From: Pacificitalea manganoxidans
GTDB taxonomy: Bacteria; Pseudomonadota; Alphaproteobacteria; Rhodobacterales; Rhodobacteraceae
NCBI RefSeq assembly: GCF_002504165.1
Contig: NZ_CP021404.1
Location: forward strand, 930,001 to 994,000
Reading direction: 5' to 3'
Length of the DNA stretch: 64,000 nt
This document shows positions 34,701 to 42,545 of the stretch, one piece after another; the stretch's first letter is position 1; every line of letters begins with the position of its first letter. The position numbers and the translations under genes are program-made. The notes beneath the pieces are model-generated. The model made no database searches and was not told where the DNA came from. It worked only from the letters and a program-made list of their open reading frames with translations.

Positions 34701-35678
34701 CGCCCGTCGAGCCCGTTTGTCTCCGGGCTGGCCTACGAATCCGAGGACACCTGCGGCTCGGGCGCATGGGCGCGCGCCACCGGTGGCCGGGCCGAGGCCA
34801 CATCGCGCACCGATAACGGGCAGGCCAGCCTGCCTGCCACGGTCGATGCGGATTTCTACGGCTTCGTCACCGGCTATGACTTCGGCTGCTTCAATTCCGC
34901 AGGCGGGGAATGGGATGTGGCCGTGGGCGGCATCCTCGGCATCAACTCCGGCTCGACCGAGCAGAAGGTGTTCGAGGTCGGCGTCAGCGGCGCGGATATC
35001 GTCCTGACCGACAATCAGATCTCGACCACCCGGTCCGATTTCGATCAGCGCTATGTCGGCGGGTATGTGGCTGCGGCCCGCGGCGCCTTTACCGGCGATG
35101 TGCAACTGCGGTTCGAAAACACCGACTATGAGTTCGATAACGAAAGCCTCGGCCTGTATGACGAGGAAACGTCGAGCAACGGCACCACGCTGTCGGCATC
35201 GATCAGCTATTCGCACGCCCTGTCGGATACGCTGACCTTCGTGCCGACCGCCGGGTTCGGGATCACCCGCACCTCCACCGACGATCTGGTGTTCCGCGAC
35301 AATTCGGGCACCGAAATCGGGCGCATCGACTTTGACGACCACACCACCAAGATCGGCTTTGTCGGCGGCACGCTGGCCCATACCACCATCGCGCCATCGG
35401 GGACGGAGGCGTATAACAGCTTCGTCACCGCGACCTATTACGAGGACTTCTCGGACGACATGACCTCGAAATATCGCATCGGCAATGACAGTCAGGATCT
35501 GAGCACCGATCCGCTGGGTGGCTTTGGCGAGTTGTCGGTGGGGCTGAGCTACATCAAGATCCTCGATGGCGAGGTCGGCGCGGCCAAGCAGTTCAACGCC
35601 TCGGTCCGGGCCGATGCTCGCTTCTCCGACGATGTGGAGGCGTTCTCGATCACCGCGCAGGCCCGGCTTCAGTTCTAG
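28752..35678 (+). CDS. Giant type Va autotransporter with repetitive passenger
   Basis: 2,308 residues from the ATG at 28752 behind GGGG (28741-28744). An extended signal peptide (basic RR, then IILSTTAIAALAYGM, cleavage near GWSQ) is followed by a passenger of about 1,950 residues made of short Thr/Asn/Asp/Gly-rich beta-helix turns (NTGTFDN, NDGGTVGGTT, LTNQNA). Residues from about 2000 form a 12-strand-type beta-barrel (AWARATGG...) ending in Phe (ARLQF). No protease or lipase motif is seen, so an adhesin or biofilm role is likeliest. It interrupts the two T6SS operons. The passenger contains near-identical 173- and 95-residue repeats. Confidence 0.9.
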   Translation: MTSFLHGTGVAKADRAGGGSLRRIILSTTAIAALAYGMSGQSGWSQDLIINDASTPNPTVFDSDQTFDTITVEDGGNATSGYFVFDAPVTVTANDALILNSTETHAVGSGEGLNAGTATIKSDLNISNGGTFSVTEGLETLGAVEIAGSSTANALTVNGGTLSVTPDGDLTVTGATDIGAGAFSNDGEFGTGSLTVTSETGSFDNTGTATVTNDFTDGTVGNTVTNTGTLNIGGTMTVDGAVSQSGSGVITATMGASLGSLSLSDMSEFASDGDVTLGTLDAGSQTSLSGASITLTGDGTLDGTITGDLEVSDTTEDGSALSVSNGGTIEDDLTLSATTTAETDGVIFTNDNTIKGNVTVGTGSADSTNLTLINTNLIEGDITSYGVVQSAGQVDGDVTANAGTLEFADGASVGGTVTVGDAATLSLGTYGNSGGPAVIITGDLVADGDISSTGANALAIDGTFSSSGTIEADTGEASITAGTINLRDGTVLSEVNGGTLSFSADAINYGIATTITDPTLDYDLGVIDGATVTIASELNGDGHDLNVTDGTLLVDADTTQIGVTTVASDGIVTVDSGIELEFSSLTNDGTVNLGENATLTGTGNTYTNNGTTNVSDNATIQDAGAIENSGLLRFEGSATLNSDTNSSGGEIITNTGTLDLTTLTNADPTVDALDDLTSTGGSALIQLAEDTELTVAGTLTNADGASVTIGTDATVSASDDVVNTSGSTITVGMDGTLSATNGVLNDDTATLDVNGGTISGALDNSATVTFAGTMTGDVANTGSFTVDGDSTMAGDFDNEDGGTLTVNEDLTGITTLTNTGTDSTVTVGSGATLGATSLVNELTATLDVNGGTVSGALGNSATVTFAGTMTGDVANTGSFTVDGDSTMAGDFDNEDGGTLTVNEDLTGITTLTNTGTGSTVTVGGGATLGTTNIDNSATFSSLNNSVVSTGTFDNETGGFFTNAGDFDATGTVTNDNQITNTSTGTFDADALTNSGTFTNTGGVVGATDPLIVQNSGTISNQGTGTFGAVTVNNTTGGVVTNASDATMTMTALTNAATVTNQGLFTAEEIETTGTFTNTDGTVTVTGLEGLENGGTLTNQSDGVVTTTLLDNSGNLSNLDTSAFNAAEVTNGGPTASLVNQGDFNVTGMVSNTGSITTSGTFDSGLLQNYLSFVNDGGMVGGTAADAIDNDGTLTNQNAGVLNATDIDNSGNFSNLDTSTINTATFDNEGAGSLVNQGDFNASGAVTNLNSINNTGTFDAASIDNDATFVNDGGTVGGTTAGSIDSSGTLTNQNDAELTATTITNSGTLSNLDTSSVTATTSVTNTGSITSFGTFDTAALDNDMTFVNDGGTVGGTTPGSIDNDGTLTNQNAAELTATDIDNNGSFSNLDTSTINTATFDNEGAGSLVNQGDFNASGAVTNLNSINNTGTFDAASIDNDATFVNDGGTVGGTTAGSIDSSGTLTNQNDAELTATTITNSGTLSNLDTSSVTATTSVTNTGSITSFGTFDTAALDNDMTFVNDGGTVGGTTPGSIDNDGTLTNQNAAELTATDIDNNGSFSNLDTSTINTATFDNEGAGSLVNQGDFNASGAVTNLNSVNNTGTFDAASIDNDATFVNNGGIVGGTTPGSIDTSGTLTNETAGVIFATDIDNSGTMSNLDTSTVNGSTFDNVGSTSQLTNAGTMTLTGAATNEGNIDNTGAFTALSFDNDGSVDNDGTFTAPVDNSGSFDNSGTVIGAVSNSGGFDNTGGITGDVDNDATGDFDHDGTITGDVSNSGAFQMAGMIDGDFDNFADGTFTIDGNSTIDGALDNMGTLENDGSGLTLTVTDGFINTGTIQSLDMFTIDTASIDNTSGRIDLGTDDAADDVLVLTGTVAGGTLAFDIDLGDSTGATDQIVLSSLTGNVLLEFDTLDSGAILNDPLQVVDGNAVSALLTSTGLPARSGPLSYQVTQSSEGVFVNSVIDPGAAAVSGNLALVQSLIGTIVNRPSSPFVSGLAYESEDTCGSGAWARATGGRAEATSRTDNGQASLPATVDADFYGFVTGYDFGCFNSAGGEWDVAVGGILGINSGSTEQKVFEVGVSGADIVLTDNQISTTRSDFDQRYVGGYVAAARGAFTGDVQLRFENTDYEFDNESLGLYDEETSSNGTTLSASISYSHALSDTLTFVPTAGFGITRTSTDDLVFRDNSGTEIGRIDFDDHTTKIGFVGGTLAHTTIAPSGTEAYNSFVTATYYEDFSDDMTSKYRIGNDSQDLSTDPLGGFGELSVGLSYIKILDGEVGAAKQFNASVRADARFSDDVEAFSITAQARLQF
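30993..31540 (+). repeat. 285-bp (95-residue) tandem duplication in the passenger
   Basis: The block starting ACCGCCACGCTGGACGTG at 30993 recurs at 31278 with very few differences, period 285 bp, in frame. The second copy fades near 31540. Confidence 0.85.
32391..33625 (+). repeat. 519-bp (173-residue) tandem duplication in the passenger
   Basis: The block starting AACCTCGATACCTCGACAA occurs at 32391, 32910 and 33429, an exact period of 519 bp (173 codons). Two full copies are nearly identical at the DNA level and a third is partial to about 33625. Such identity implies recent duplication or ongoing gene conversion and would allow passenger length to change by recombination. Confidence 0.9.
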
Positions 35679-35731
35679 GCCACCGCGCGCTGCGGGTCCG
35701 GTTGCGGGCCTGACATTCGACATGCACAAAG

Positions 35732-35762
35732 AAAGGCGCGCCGCGTGAGTGGCGCGCCTTTT
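35732..35762 (+). terminator. Terminator after the autotransporter gene
   Basis: AAAGGCGCGCC (35732-35742) pairs with GGCGCGCCTTT (35751-35761), loop of 8 bases, then another T. It separates the autotransporter from the tssK operon. The 240 bp between it and tssK hold no gene and should contain the tssK promoter. Confidence 0.85.
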
Positions 35763-36002
35763 GCATATGCCGCGACGCTGCCCGAACACCCCGCACCCCG
35801 GTCTGCCGCCGCCCTGCGGCGGGCGGTTCATGTGCCTCCGCTCTTGACCGCTCGGCGCCCTGCGGGCAGGTTTCTTTACGTTGGGTCGCTTTTCCGATCC
35901 CGGCTTGGCCGCGGAATTTCTGCCGCGGGGGCCCGTTGTGTTTTTGGATCAGGGTCATCCTGCCAAGCTATTGAATTTATGATTGAGGCGGTGCGTTCTT
36001 AG

Positions 36003-37337
36003 ATGTCGTGGTATTCCAAAGTCGCGTGGAAGGAGGGCCTGTTCCTCCAGCCGCATCACTTCCAGCAGAGCGACCGCTATGTCGAGAAGCTGGTGGAAAG
36101 CCGCACGCGCCTGACATCCCCCTATCCATGGGGATTTTCCCGGATCGAGATCGACCGCGACATCTCTCAGCAGATGAAATTCGGGCTGCGCGCGGCGGCG
36201 GGGATTTTCCCCGATGGCACGCCCTTCGACATGCCCGGCATCTCGCAACTGCCCGCCCCCGTCGACATCCCCGAAGGGTCCGAGGGCGCGACCGTCTGGC
36301 TGACCCTGCCGATGGCGCAGATGAACGGGCGCGAGATCGGCACGGAGGACGAAGCCTCCCGCGCCGCGCGCTACCGGCTGGGCAGCGAAACCATCGCCGA
36401 CAGCGCCGCCGCGATGCGGCTGGAACAGGGGATCGAGGTCGCCCATCCCCGGCTGGAATTCGACATCCGCAAAACCGAAAAACCGGGCTATCACTGCCTG
36501 AAACTGGCCCGGATCATCGAAATGCGCGACAAGGCCGTGATCTTCGATGAGAAATTCGCGCCGCCGGTGCTGTCGATTCAGGCCCATCCCGTCGTTGCCG
36601 GCTGGATCGAGCGGGTCGTGGGCTGGACGGAAACCAAACTCGAAAGCCTCGCGCGCTATGCCTCCGATCCATCCTCGGGCGGGGGGCTACAGGCCACCGA
36701 CTATTTCATGCTGCTGGTGCTCAACCGCGAAATCAACCTGCTCAAGCACTACCGCCACAGCCGCTACATCCACCCCGAGGATCTCTATCAACTGCTGCTG
36801 CGGCTGGCGGGGGAGCTGTGGACCTTTGACACCAACCGGCTTGCGCCCGAATACCAGCCCTACGATCAGGATAATCTTGAGGCCGTGTTCGAGCCGGTCG
36901 TGCGCGACATCCAGCGGCTGTTGAGCCGCGATGTGGGCCGGGCGGTGCGGCTGGACCTGCAGGAGCTTCACCCCGGCAGCTTCATCGCCAAGGTCACCGA
37001 CCGCAACCTGTTCCGCGACGCGTCCTTTGTGCTGGAGGTCGCGGCGGATAAGCCGCTGACCCAGATCCAGCAGCAATTCCCCGCGCTGTGCAAGGTCGGC
37101 CCGAACACGCAGATGAACGCCATCGTCAACAACAACCTGCCGGGGCTGGAGCTGGTGCATACGCCGACACCGCCGCGCCAGATCCGCGCCGTGACCAGCC
37201 ATGTCTATTTCTACATCGACAAGAACAATCCGATGTGGCGCGAATTTTCGACCGCGCCTGCCATTGGCATGCATTTCGCCGGTGACTGGCCCGACCTGAA
37301 GCTGGAGCTTTGGGGGATTCAGGAGAACCGATCATGA
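36003..37337 (+). CDS. tssK: T6SS baseplate-membrane connector TssK
   Basis: 444 residues starting MSWYSKVAWKEGLFLQPHHFQQSDRY, the TssK signature. Further blocks are NREINLLKHYRHSRYIHPEDLYQLLLRLAGELWTF and PGLELVHTPTPPRQIRA. TssK trimers link the baseplate to the TssL/TssM cytoplasmic parts. It opens the plus-strand operon; its TGA overlaps the tssL start (ATGA, 37334-37337). No tssJ lies upstream, where that gene often occurs. Confidence 0.96.
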   Translation: MSWYSKVAWKEGLFLQPHHFQQSDRYVEKLVESRTRLTSPYPWGFSRIEIDRDISQQMKFGLRAAAGIFPDGTPFDMPGISQLPAPVDIPEGSEGATVWLTLPMAQMNGREIGTEDEASRAARYRLGSETIADSAAAMRLEQGIEVAHPRLEFDIRKTEKPGYHCLKLARIIEMRDKAVIFDEKFAPPVLSIQAHPVVAGWIERVVGWTETKLESLARYASDPSSGGGLQATDYFMLLVLNREINLLKHYRHSRYIHPEDLYQLLLRLAGELWTFDTNRLAPEYQPYDQDNLEAVFEPVVRDIQRLLSRDVGRAVRLDLQELHPGSFIAKVTDRNLFRDASFVLEVAADKPLTQIQQQFPALCKVGPNTQMNAIVNNNLPGLELVHTPTPPRQIRAVTSHVYFYIDKNNPMWREFSTAPAIGMHFAGDWPDLKLELWGIQENRS

Positions 37338-38929
37338 CCGACGACAAGGACGGCGGCAAAACGGTGATCCGGCCCATGCCCGGCGGGGCGTTCGGGGGCG
37401 GGGCTGCCGGGGCGAAACCACCCCCGCCCGCCGGGGGGCAGAAAACGGTGATCGGTGGCCTGCCTCCGGCGGGGTCGGGTTTTGGCGCGGGGGTCGGGGC
37501 GGGGGCTGCGGGACAGCCCAGCCCCGGCGGCGGCTTTGGCCCGCCACCCACGCCGGGGCAGGGCGGCGGCATCGGGTTTGGCGGGGACGATGATTTCGGC
37601 GGTGGCAGCAACGCATGGATGGGCGCCGCCCCGAAACAAGAAGGCTTCTTTCCCGACCACCGCCGCCCGGAGCCCGCCCTGCGCGCCGCGCCCGCGCATA
37701 AGATCAGCCTAGATGCCGCGCTGTCGGCGCGCACGTCGGGCCACTCGGCCGAGGTCAATCCCATCACCGCCGCCGCCGCCAGCCTGCTGATCCTCTTCGG
37801 GCGGTTGCGCTCGCAGGTCGTCGATATGCACGCCGTCCCGCTGATGCAGCACGTCACCGAAGAAATCGATCAGTTCGAAAAACGCGTGCTGGCCGCCGGG
37901 GTCGATCCGACCGATGCGCTGATCGCGAAATACTGCCTGTGTGGCACCGCCGATGACATCGTGCAGAACCTGCCCGGCACCGATCGCGGCGTGTGGCTGC
38001 AATATTCGATGGTCGCGCGGTTCTTCAACAAACGCACCTCGGGCGTTGGCTTCTTTCAGGAGGTCGACAAGGCGCTGCAAAACCCATTGCAGAAATATCA
38101 CCTGCTGGAGCTGATGCTGATCTGCCTGCAACTGGGCTTTGAGGGGCAGTATCGCGCGGTGCCCGGCGGCGATGTTCAGTTGCAGGGCGTCAAACGCGGC
38201 ATCTACGAGACCCTGCGCCGGGTGAAGCCGCGCGGCGATGATGATATTTCCCCCCGCTGGAAAGGGGTCGAAATCGCGCCGCGCCGCAATTTTCGCAAGT
38301 TGCCGGTCTGGATCGTCGCCTGTCTGGCTGCCGCGCTGCTGGCGGGGAGCTATTTCGCCATGCGCACGCTTCTGGCCGAGGAGGGCACCAATCTGGCCGG
38401 GCGGATGACCAATCTGCATCCCGCCAGCCAGATCCGGCTGGTCCGTTCCGAGGAGGTGCCGGAATATATCCCGCCCGCCTTCTTGCAGGAAAGCGATCAG
38501 CTGGAACGGATCACCGCCGCCCTCACCGGGGAGCCGGTAGAGATCAGCCAGAAGGGCGATTTCATCGTGCTCAACGTCAATAACGGCGTACTCTTCGCCT
38601 CCGGCAAATCCGAGGTGAAGCCCGAATTCACGCCGGTGGCCCAGTCCATCGCCGCCGCGCTGAACGATGAGCCGGGGCCGGTCACCGTGATCGGTCACAC
38701 CGATAACATCCCGCTCAGCGGCCGGGGCCGGTTCAAGGACAATTTCGAACTGTCGGTCGCGCGGGCCACCTCGGTCGCCGCGATCCTGTCACCGTTGCTT
38801 GCCGATCCGGTGCGCGTGGGCGTCGATGGCCGGGGCGAGGATGAACCCATCGCCGACAATTCCAGCGCCGAAGGCCGCGCCGCCAACCGCCGTGTCGAAA
38901 TCATGCTGCAGCGCGAAGACACGCTCTAG
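37334..38929 (+). CDS. tssL: T6SS membrane protein TssL with C-terminal OmpA domain
   Basis: 531 residues from the ATG that overlaps the tssK stop. Residues 1-110 are Gly/Pro-rich and hold two copies of the motif KTVI (Thr10 and Thr38). A DotU domain follows (about 125-300, AAASLLILFGRLRSQV, HLLELMLICLQLGFEGQYR). One membrane helix lies at about 322-345 (LPVWIVACLAAALLAGSYF), then a periplasmic OmpA domain (VIGHTDNIPLSGRGRF, NRRVEIML). It anchors the membrane complex and binds peptidoglycan. The KTVI threonines resemble the PpkA/Fha docking site known in Agrobacterium TssL. Confidence 0.95.
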   Translation: MTDDKDGGKTVIRPMPGGAFGGGAAGAKPPPPAGGQKTVIGGLPPAGSGFGAGVGAGAAGQPSPGGGFGPPPTPGQGGGIGFGGDDDFGGGSNAWMGAAPKQEGFFPDHRRPEPALRAAPAHKISLDAALSARTSGHSAEVNPITAAAASLLILFGRLRSQVVDMHAVPLMQHVTEEIDQFEKRVLAAGVDPTDALIAKYCLCGTADDIVQNLPGTDRGVWLQYSMVARFFNKRTSGVGFFQEVDKALQNPLQKYHLLELMLICLQLGFEGQYRAVPGGDVQLQGVKRGIYETLRRVKPRGDDDISPRWKGVEIAPRRNFRKLPVWIVACLAAALLAGSYFAMRTLLAEEGTNLAGRMTNLHPASQIRLVRSEEVPEYIPPAFLQESDQLERITAALTGEPVEISQKGDFIVLNVNNGVLFASGKSEVKPEFTPVAQSIAAALNDEPGPVTVIGHTDNIPLSGRGRFKDNFELSVARATSVAAILSPLLADPVRVGVDGRGEDEPIADNSSAEGRAANRRVEIMLQREDTL

Positions 38930-38951
38930 CCCATCATCGGGGGACCGCATC

Positions 38952-41900
38952 ATGAGGAAGTGGATCATCGGAGCATTGGTCGTGCTGGCGCTGCTGGCAT
39001 GGGGCGCGGTGGTGTGGTACGCGCTGCCCTTGGTGGGCTTTGGCACCGTCCGCCCGTTCGAACCGTCATGGGTGCGGCTGCTGCTGATCGCGGTGGTGTG
39101 GCTGCCCGTCGCCGTTATCTACCTGATCCGCGCCATCCGCACCCGCCGCGCCGCCCGCGCGCTGGAGGCGGCGCTGACCGAACAGCAGGTCACCGGCGAT
39201 GGCGAGGTGCTGGGCGACCGCATGGGCGAAGCGCTGGCCGTGCTGCGCAAATCCTCCGGCAGTCGCGCGTTTCTCTATGAATTGCCGTGGTATGTCATCA
39301 TCGGTCCGCCCGGCGCGGGCAAAACGACGGCGCTGCTGAATTCGGGGGTGAATTTCCCGCTTGCGGAGGGCGGGCAGGGTGCGGTCGCGGGCGTCGGCGG
39401 CACCCGCTATTGCGACTGGTGGTTTTCCGAGGAGGCGGTGCTAATCGACACGGCGGGCCGCTACACCACCCAAGACAGCGATGCGGAGGCCGACCGCGAC
39501 AGCTGGCTGAGCTTCCTGCGGCTGCTGAAAACCCACCGCGCCAACCAGCCGATCAACGGCGTGATCCTTGCCATCAGCCTGCAGGAAATCATGACCGCCA
39601 CCCCGGCGGAGATCGAGACCCACGCGGAAACCGTGCGCAACCGCCTGCGCGAAATCCACGAGGAACTGCGCGTCGATTTCCCGGTCTATGTGCTGTTCAC
39701 CAAGGCCGATCTGATCAGCGGCTTCATGGAATATTTCGGCTCCTTCTCCGGCACCCGGCGGGAAAAGGTCTGGGGCCATACCTTCCAGACCGCATCGAAG
39801 AAAGAGCCCACCGTCGAACGCTTCGCCGCCGAATATGACGCGCTTGTGGCGCGGCTGTCGGAGGAGGTCACCGACCGCCTGCAGGAGGAACCCGACGGCA
39901 TCAACCGTATCGCCATCTTTGGCTTTCCCGGTCAGGTGGCGATGCTGCGCGACCGGCTCGGCGGCTTCATGGGGTCGGTGTTCGGCCATTCCCGCTATAA
40001 GGTCGCCGCCAATCTGCGGGGCTTCTATTTTTCCTCCGGCACGCAGGAGGGCACGCCCATCGATCAGGTGCTGGGCGCGATGGAGCGGGGCAGTGGCGGG
40101 GCCATCGCCGGGGCGCAGATGTCGGGCAAGGGGCGCAGCTTCTTCCTGCATGACCTGCTCAAGCGGGTGATTTTCCCCGAAGCGGGCTGGGTGTCCACCG
40201 ACCGCCGCGCCGTGCGCCGCGCCGCCGGGCTGCGCTACGGGGCGTTCGCGCTGATCGGCCTTGCGTGTGCCGCGATGCTGGGGCTCTGGGGCTATTCCTA
40301 TGTCCAGAACCGCACATTGATCCGCTCGGCCGAGGCCGGGATCACCGATTACGAAATGAACGCCCGCAGCGAGTTGGAGCGCAGCGAGGTCGACAGCATC
40401 GATCTGCTGGAGGTGTCGAGCCATCTGCAACAACTCCGCGAAATGCCCACCGGCTATGGCGATACGCAGGCCGGTGCCGCCAGTTGGCAGGAGGGCTTTG
40501 GCCTGTCGCAACGGGCGCGGCTGGAAAGCGCGGCGACCACCACCTACCGGCAGGCGCTTGAGCGGATGTTCCGCTCCCGGCTGATCCTGCGGCTGGAACG
40601 GCAGCTTGAGGATTTCGTGCGCGGAAATGAGGTTCTGGCGATCTACGAAACGCTGAAGGCCTATAAGCTGCTGGGCGATGCCGCGCCGAAATCCGACGAT
40701 CCGTTCATTATCCAGTGGTTCCGCGACGACTGGCGCCGCAATCTCTACCCCGGCCCGATCCATGCCGCCGCGCGCGAGGAACTGGAGGCGCATCTCATCG
40801 CGATGCTCGACCTCGACGCGGCCAAGGAGCCGTCGTTTGAACTCAACGGCGCGCTGATCGATCAGGCGGAGCGCGCATTGGCGCGGATGAACATCGCCGA
40901 TCAGGCCTATTCGCTGATCCTGTCCACGGTGGAATTCGCCCCGATCGAGCCGTTTTCCGTGGCCTATCGCGCGGGCACCGATGCGGACATGGTGTTCGAG
41001 ACGGTCGATGGCGCGGCGCTGGCCGATCAGGTGATCCCCGCGCTTTATACCTATGCCGGGTTTCACGACTTCTTCCTGCCGCAACTGTCCGAGATCGCGG
41101 ATAAGCTAGTGACCGAACAGTGGGTGATGGGCGATTACGCCGCCGAGGCGCAGATCGAGGATGAGATGCAGCGCGTCGGTCCGCAGCTGATTACCCGCTA
41201 CACGCAGGACTGGATCCGCGCGTGGGAAGCGGTGCTGGGCAATATCAAGCTGCGCCCGATGGCCGCCGACAAACCGACCTATCGCGCCTTGGCCGCCGCC
41301 TCCGCGCCGCGCACGTCGCCGCTGCTCAATCTGGCCGAGCAGATCGTCGCCGAAACCCGCCTGACCCAAGGCTTCACCGAGGAGGCGGACCCGCCCAGCA
41401 GCGGCGCGGACGCGGCCTCCGGCGTGGCCGAGGAGGTCGCGGGCCAGTTCGGAACGCGGGTCGCCTCGTCGATCATTTCGCGCCAGCAGGGCATGTTGCG
41501 GATCGGTCTCGACGTGGCGATGGGGCAGGCCAAGAACAGCCAGCGCGCGGGCGTCGCGGGCGGGGCCAGCCGCCGGATGCCGGGGGCCGAGATCGAACAG
41601 CATTTCCGCGATTGGGAAAACCTCGTGACCGGCGATATCGGCACCCGGCTGATCGACCGTCTGCTGGATGCGCTCAACAATATGCAGCGGGTGCTGATCC
41701 TTGCGGGCGACTTCCCCGAAAAGGTCGAAAACGAAATGGCGCAGCTTCTCGGCACGTTGAAACAGGCCAGTTCGCGCCTGCCCGACGAATATCGCCGCAT
41801 GGTCGAAGAAGCGATCGAGGATTTCGAGGGCGACGCCGCCAATGCGTCGCTGTCGCGGCTCAACGAGGTGCTGAATGGTCAGGTGACGCAGGCCTGCGTC

Positions 41901-42545
41901 GCGCTGATGGGGCAGGCCTATCCCTTTGCCGACAGCCAGCGGGACATGCCAATCGCCGATTTCGCCAAGCTGTTTGCGCCGAACGGTGTCATCGACCGCT
42001 TTTTCCTGCAGGAAATGTCGCCCTTGGTCGATATCACCCCCGCCGGATGGACATGGAAGGAGGGCGGGCCGCTGGGCGGGAAGCTGTCGGCCAACACGCT
42101 CAAACAGTTCGAGCGCGCCGCCGCGATCCGCGATGCGTTTTTCCCCGTCGGCGCGATGCCGCAGGTGGACATGAATGTCGCGGTGCGCGCGATGCACCCG
42201 CTGGTCAAAACCCACACCATGCATGTGAACGGTCAGAACCTTGAGTTTTCCGCCGGGATCAACACGCCCCAAGTGCTCAGCTGGCCCAGTTCCATGGCCG
42301 GGGGCATGGTGCTGCTGGAGGTCCGGCCCCGTGCCTCCAATCGCGAGGACGAATTGCAAATTCAGGGACCATGGGCGCTGCGCCGTCTTATCATGGGATC
42401 GCGCCCGCGCGTGTCGGGGCCAACCGTCAGCTTTTCGGCGCAGGTGGGCGGGCGCAATGTGGATTACCGCATCGACAGCGCAGGCGCGCAGAACCCGCTT
42501 TTGATGCGGGAGCTGACCGAATTTACCTGCCCGACGGGTCTGTGA
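38952..42545 (+). CDS. tssM: T6SS inner-membrane protein TssM (IcmF)
   Basis: 1,197 residues from the ATG at 38952. Two helices (4-24, 42-60) precede a cytoplasmic domain with an intact Walker A, GPPGAGKT at 118-125, and the G-protein-like DTAGRY. A third helix near 425-445 (GAFALIGLACAAMLGLWGY) leads to the long periplasmic part ending in the IcmF C-terminal beta-domain. TssM spans the periplasm with TssL (and normally TssJ). It starts 22 bp after tssL; its TGA overlaps the tagF ATG (TGATG). Confidence 0.96.
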   Translation: MRKWIIGALVVLALLAWGAVVWYALPLVGFGTVRPFEPSWVRLLLIAVVWLPVAVIYLIRAIRTRRAARALEAALTEQQVTGDGEVLGDRMGEALAVLRKSSGSRAFLYELPWYVIIGPPGAGKTTALLNSGVNFPLAEGGQGAVAGVGGTRYCDWWFSEEAVLIDTAGRYTTQDSDAEADRDSWLSFLRLLKTHRANQPINGVILAISLQEIMTATPAEIETHAETVRNRLREIHEELRVDFPVYVLFTKADLISGFMEYFGSFSGTRREKVWGHTFQTASKKEPTVERFAAEYDALVARLSEEVTDRLQEEPDGINRIAIFGFPGQVAMLRDRLGGFMGSVFGHSRYKVAANLRGFYFSSGTQEGTPIDQVLGAMERGSGGAIAGAQMSGKGRSFFLHDLLKRVIFPEAGWVSTDRRAVRRAAGLRYGAFALIGLACAAMLGLWGYSYVQNRTLIRSAEAGITDYEMNARSELERSEVDSIDLLEVSSHLQQLREMPTGYGDTQAGAASWQEGFGLSQRARLESAATTTYRQALERMFRSRLILRLERQLEDFVRGNEVLAIYETLKAYKLLGDAAPKSDDPFIIQWFRDDWRRNLYPGPIHAAAREELEAHLIAMLDLDAAKEPSFELNGALIDQAERALARMNIADQAYSLILSTVEFAPIEPFSVAYRAGTDADMVFETVDGAALADQVIPALYTYAGFHDFFLPQLSEIADKLVTEQWVMGDYAAEAQIEDEMQRVGPQLITRYTQDWIRAWEAVLGNIKLRPMAADKPTYRALAAASAPRTSPLLNLAEQIVAETRLTQGFTEEADPPSSGADAASGVAEEVAGQFGTRVASSIISRQQGMLRIGLDVAMGQAKNSQRAGVAGGASRRMPGAEIEQHFRDWENLVTGDIGTRLIDRLLDALNNMQRVLILAGDFPEKVENEMAQLLGTLKQASSRLPDEYRRMVEEAIEDFEGDAANASLSRLNEVLNGQVTQACVALMGQAYPFADSQRDMPIADFAKLFAPNGVIDRFFLQEMSPLVDITPAGWTWKEGGPLGGKLSANTLKQFERAAAIRDAFFPVGAMPQVDMNVAVRAMHPLVKTHTMHVNGQNLEFSAGINTPQVLSWPSSMAGGMVLLEVRPRASNREDELQIQGPWALRRLIMGSRPRVSGPTVSFSAQVGGRNVDYRIDSAGAQNPLLMRELTEFTCPTGL

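Noticed and set aside
32073-35831. 1,252-residue open frame antisense to the autotransporter
   Set aside because: It mirrors the repetitive GC-rich passenger, starts in the terminator region and shows no family features; the sense frame has a signal peptide and beta-barrel.
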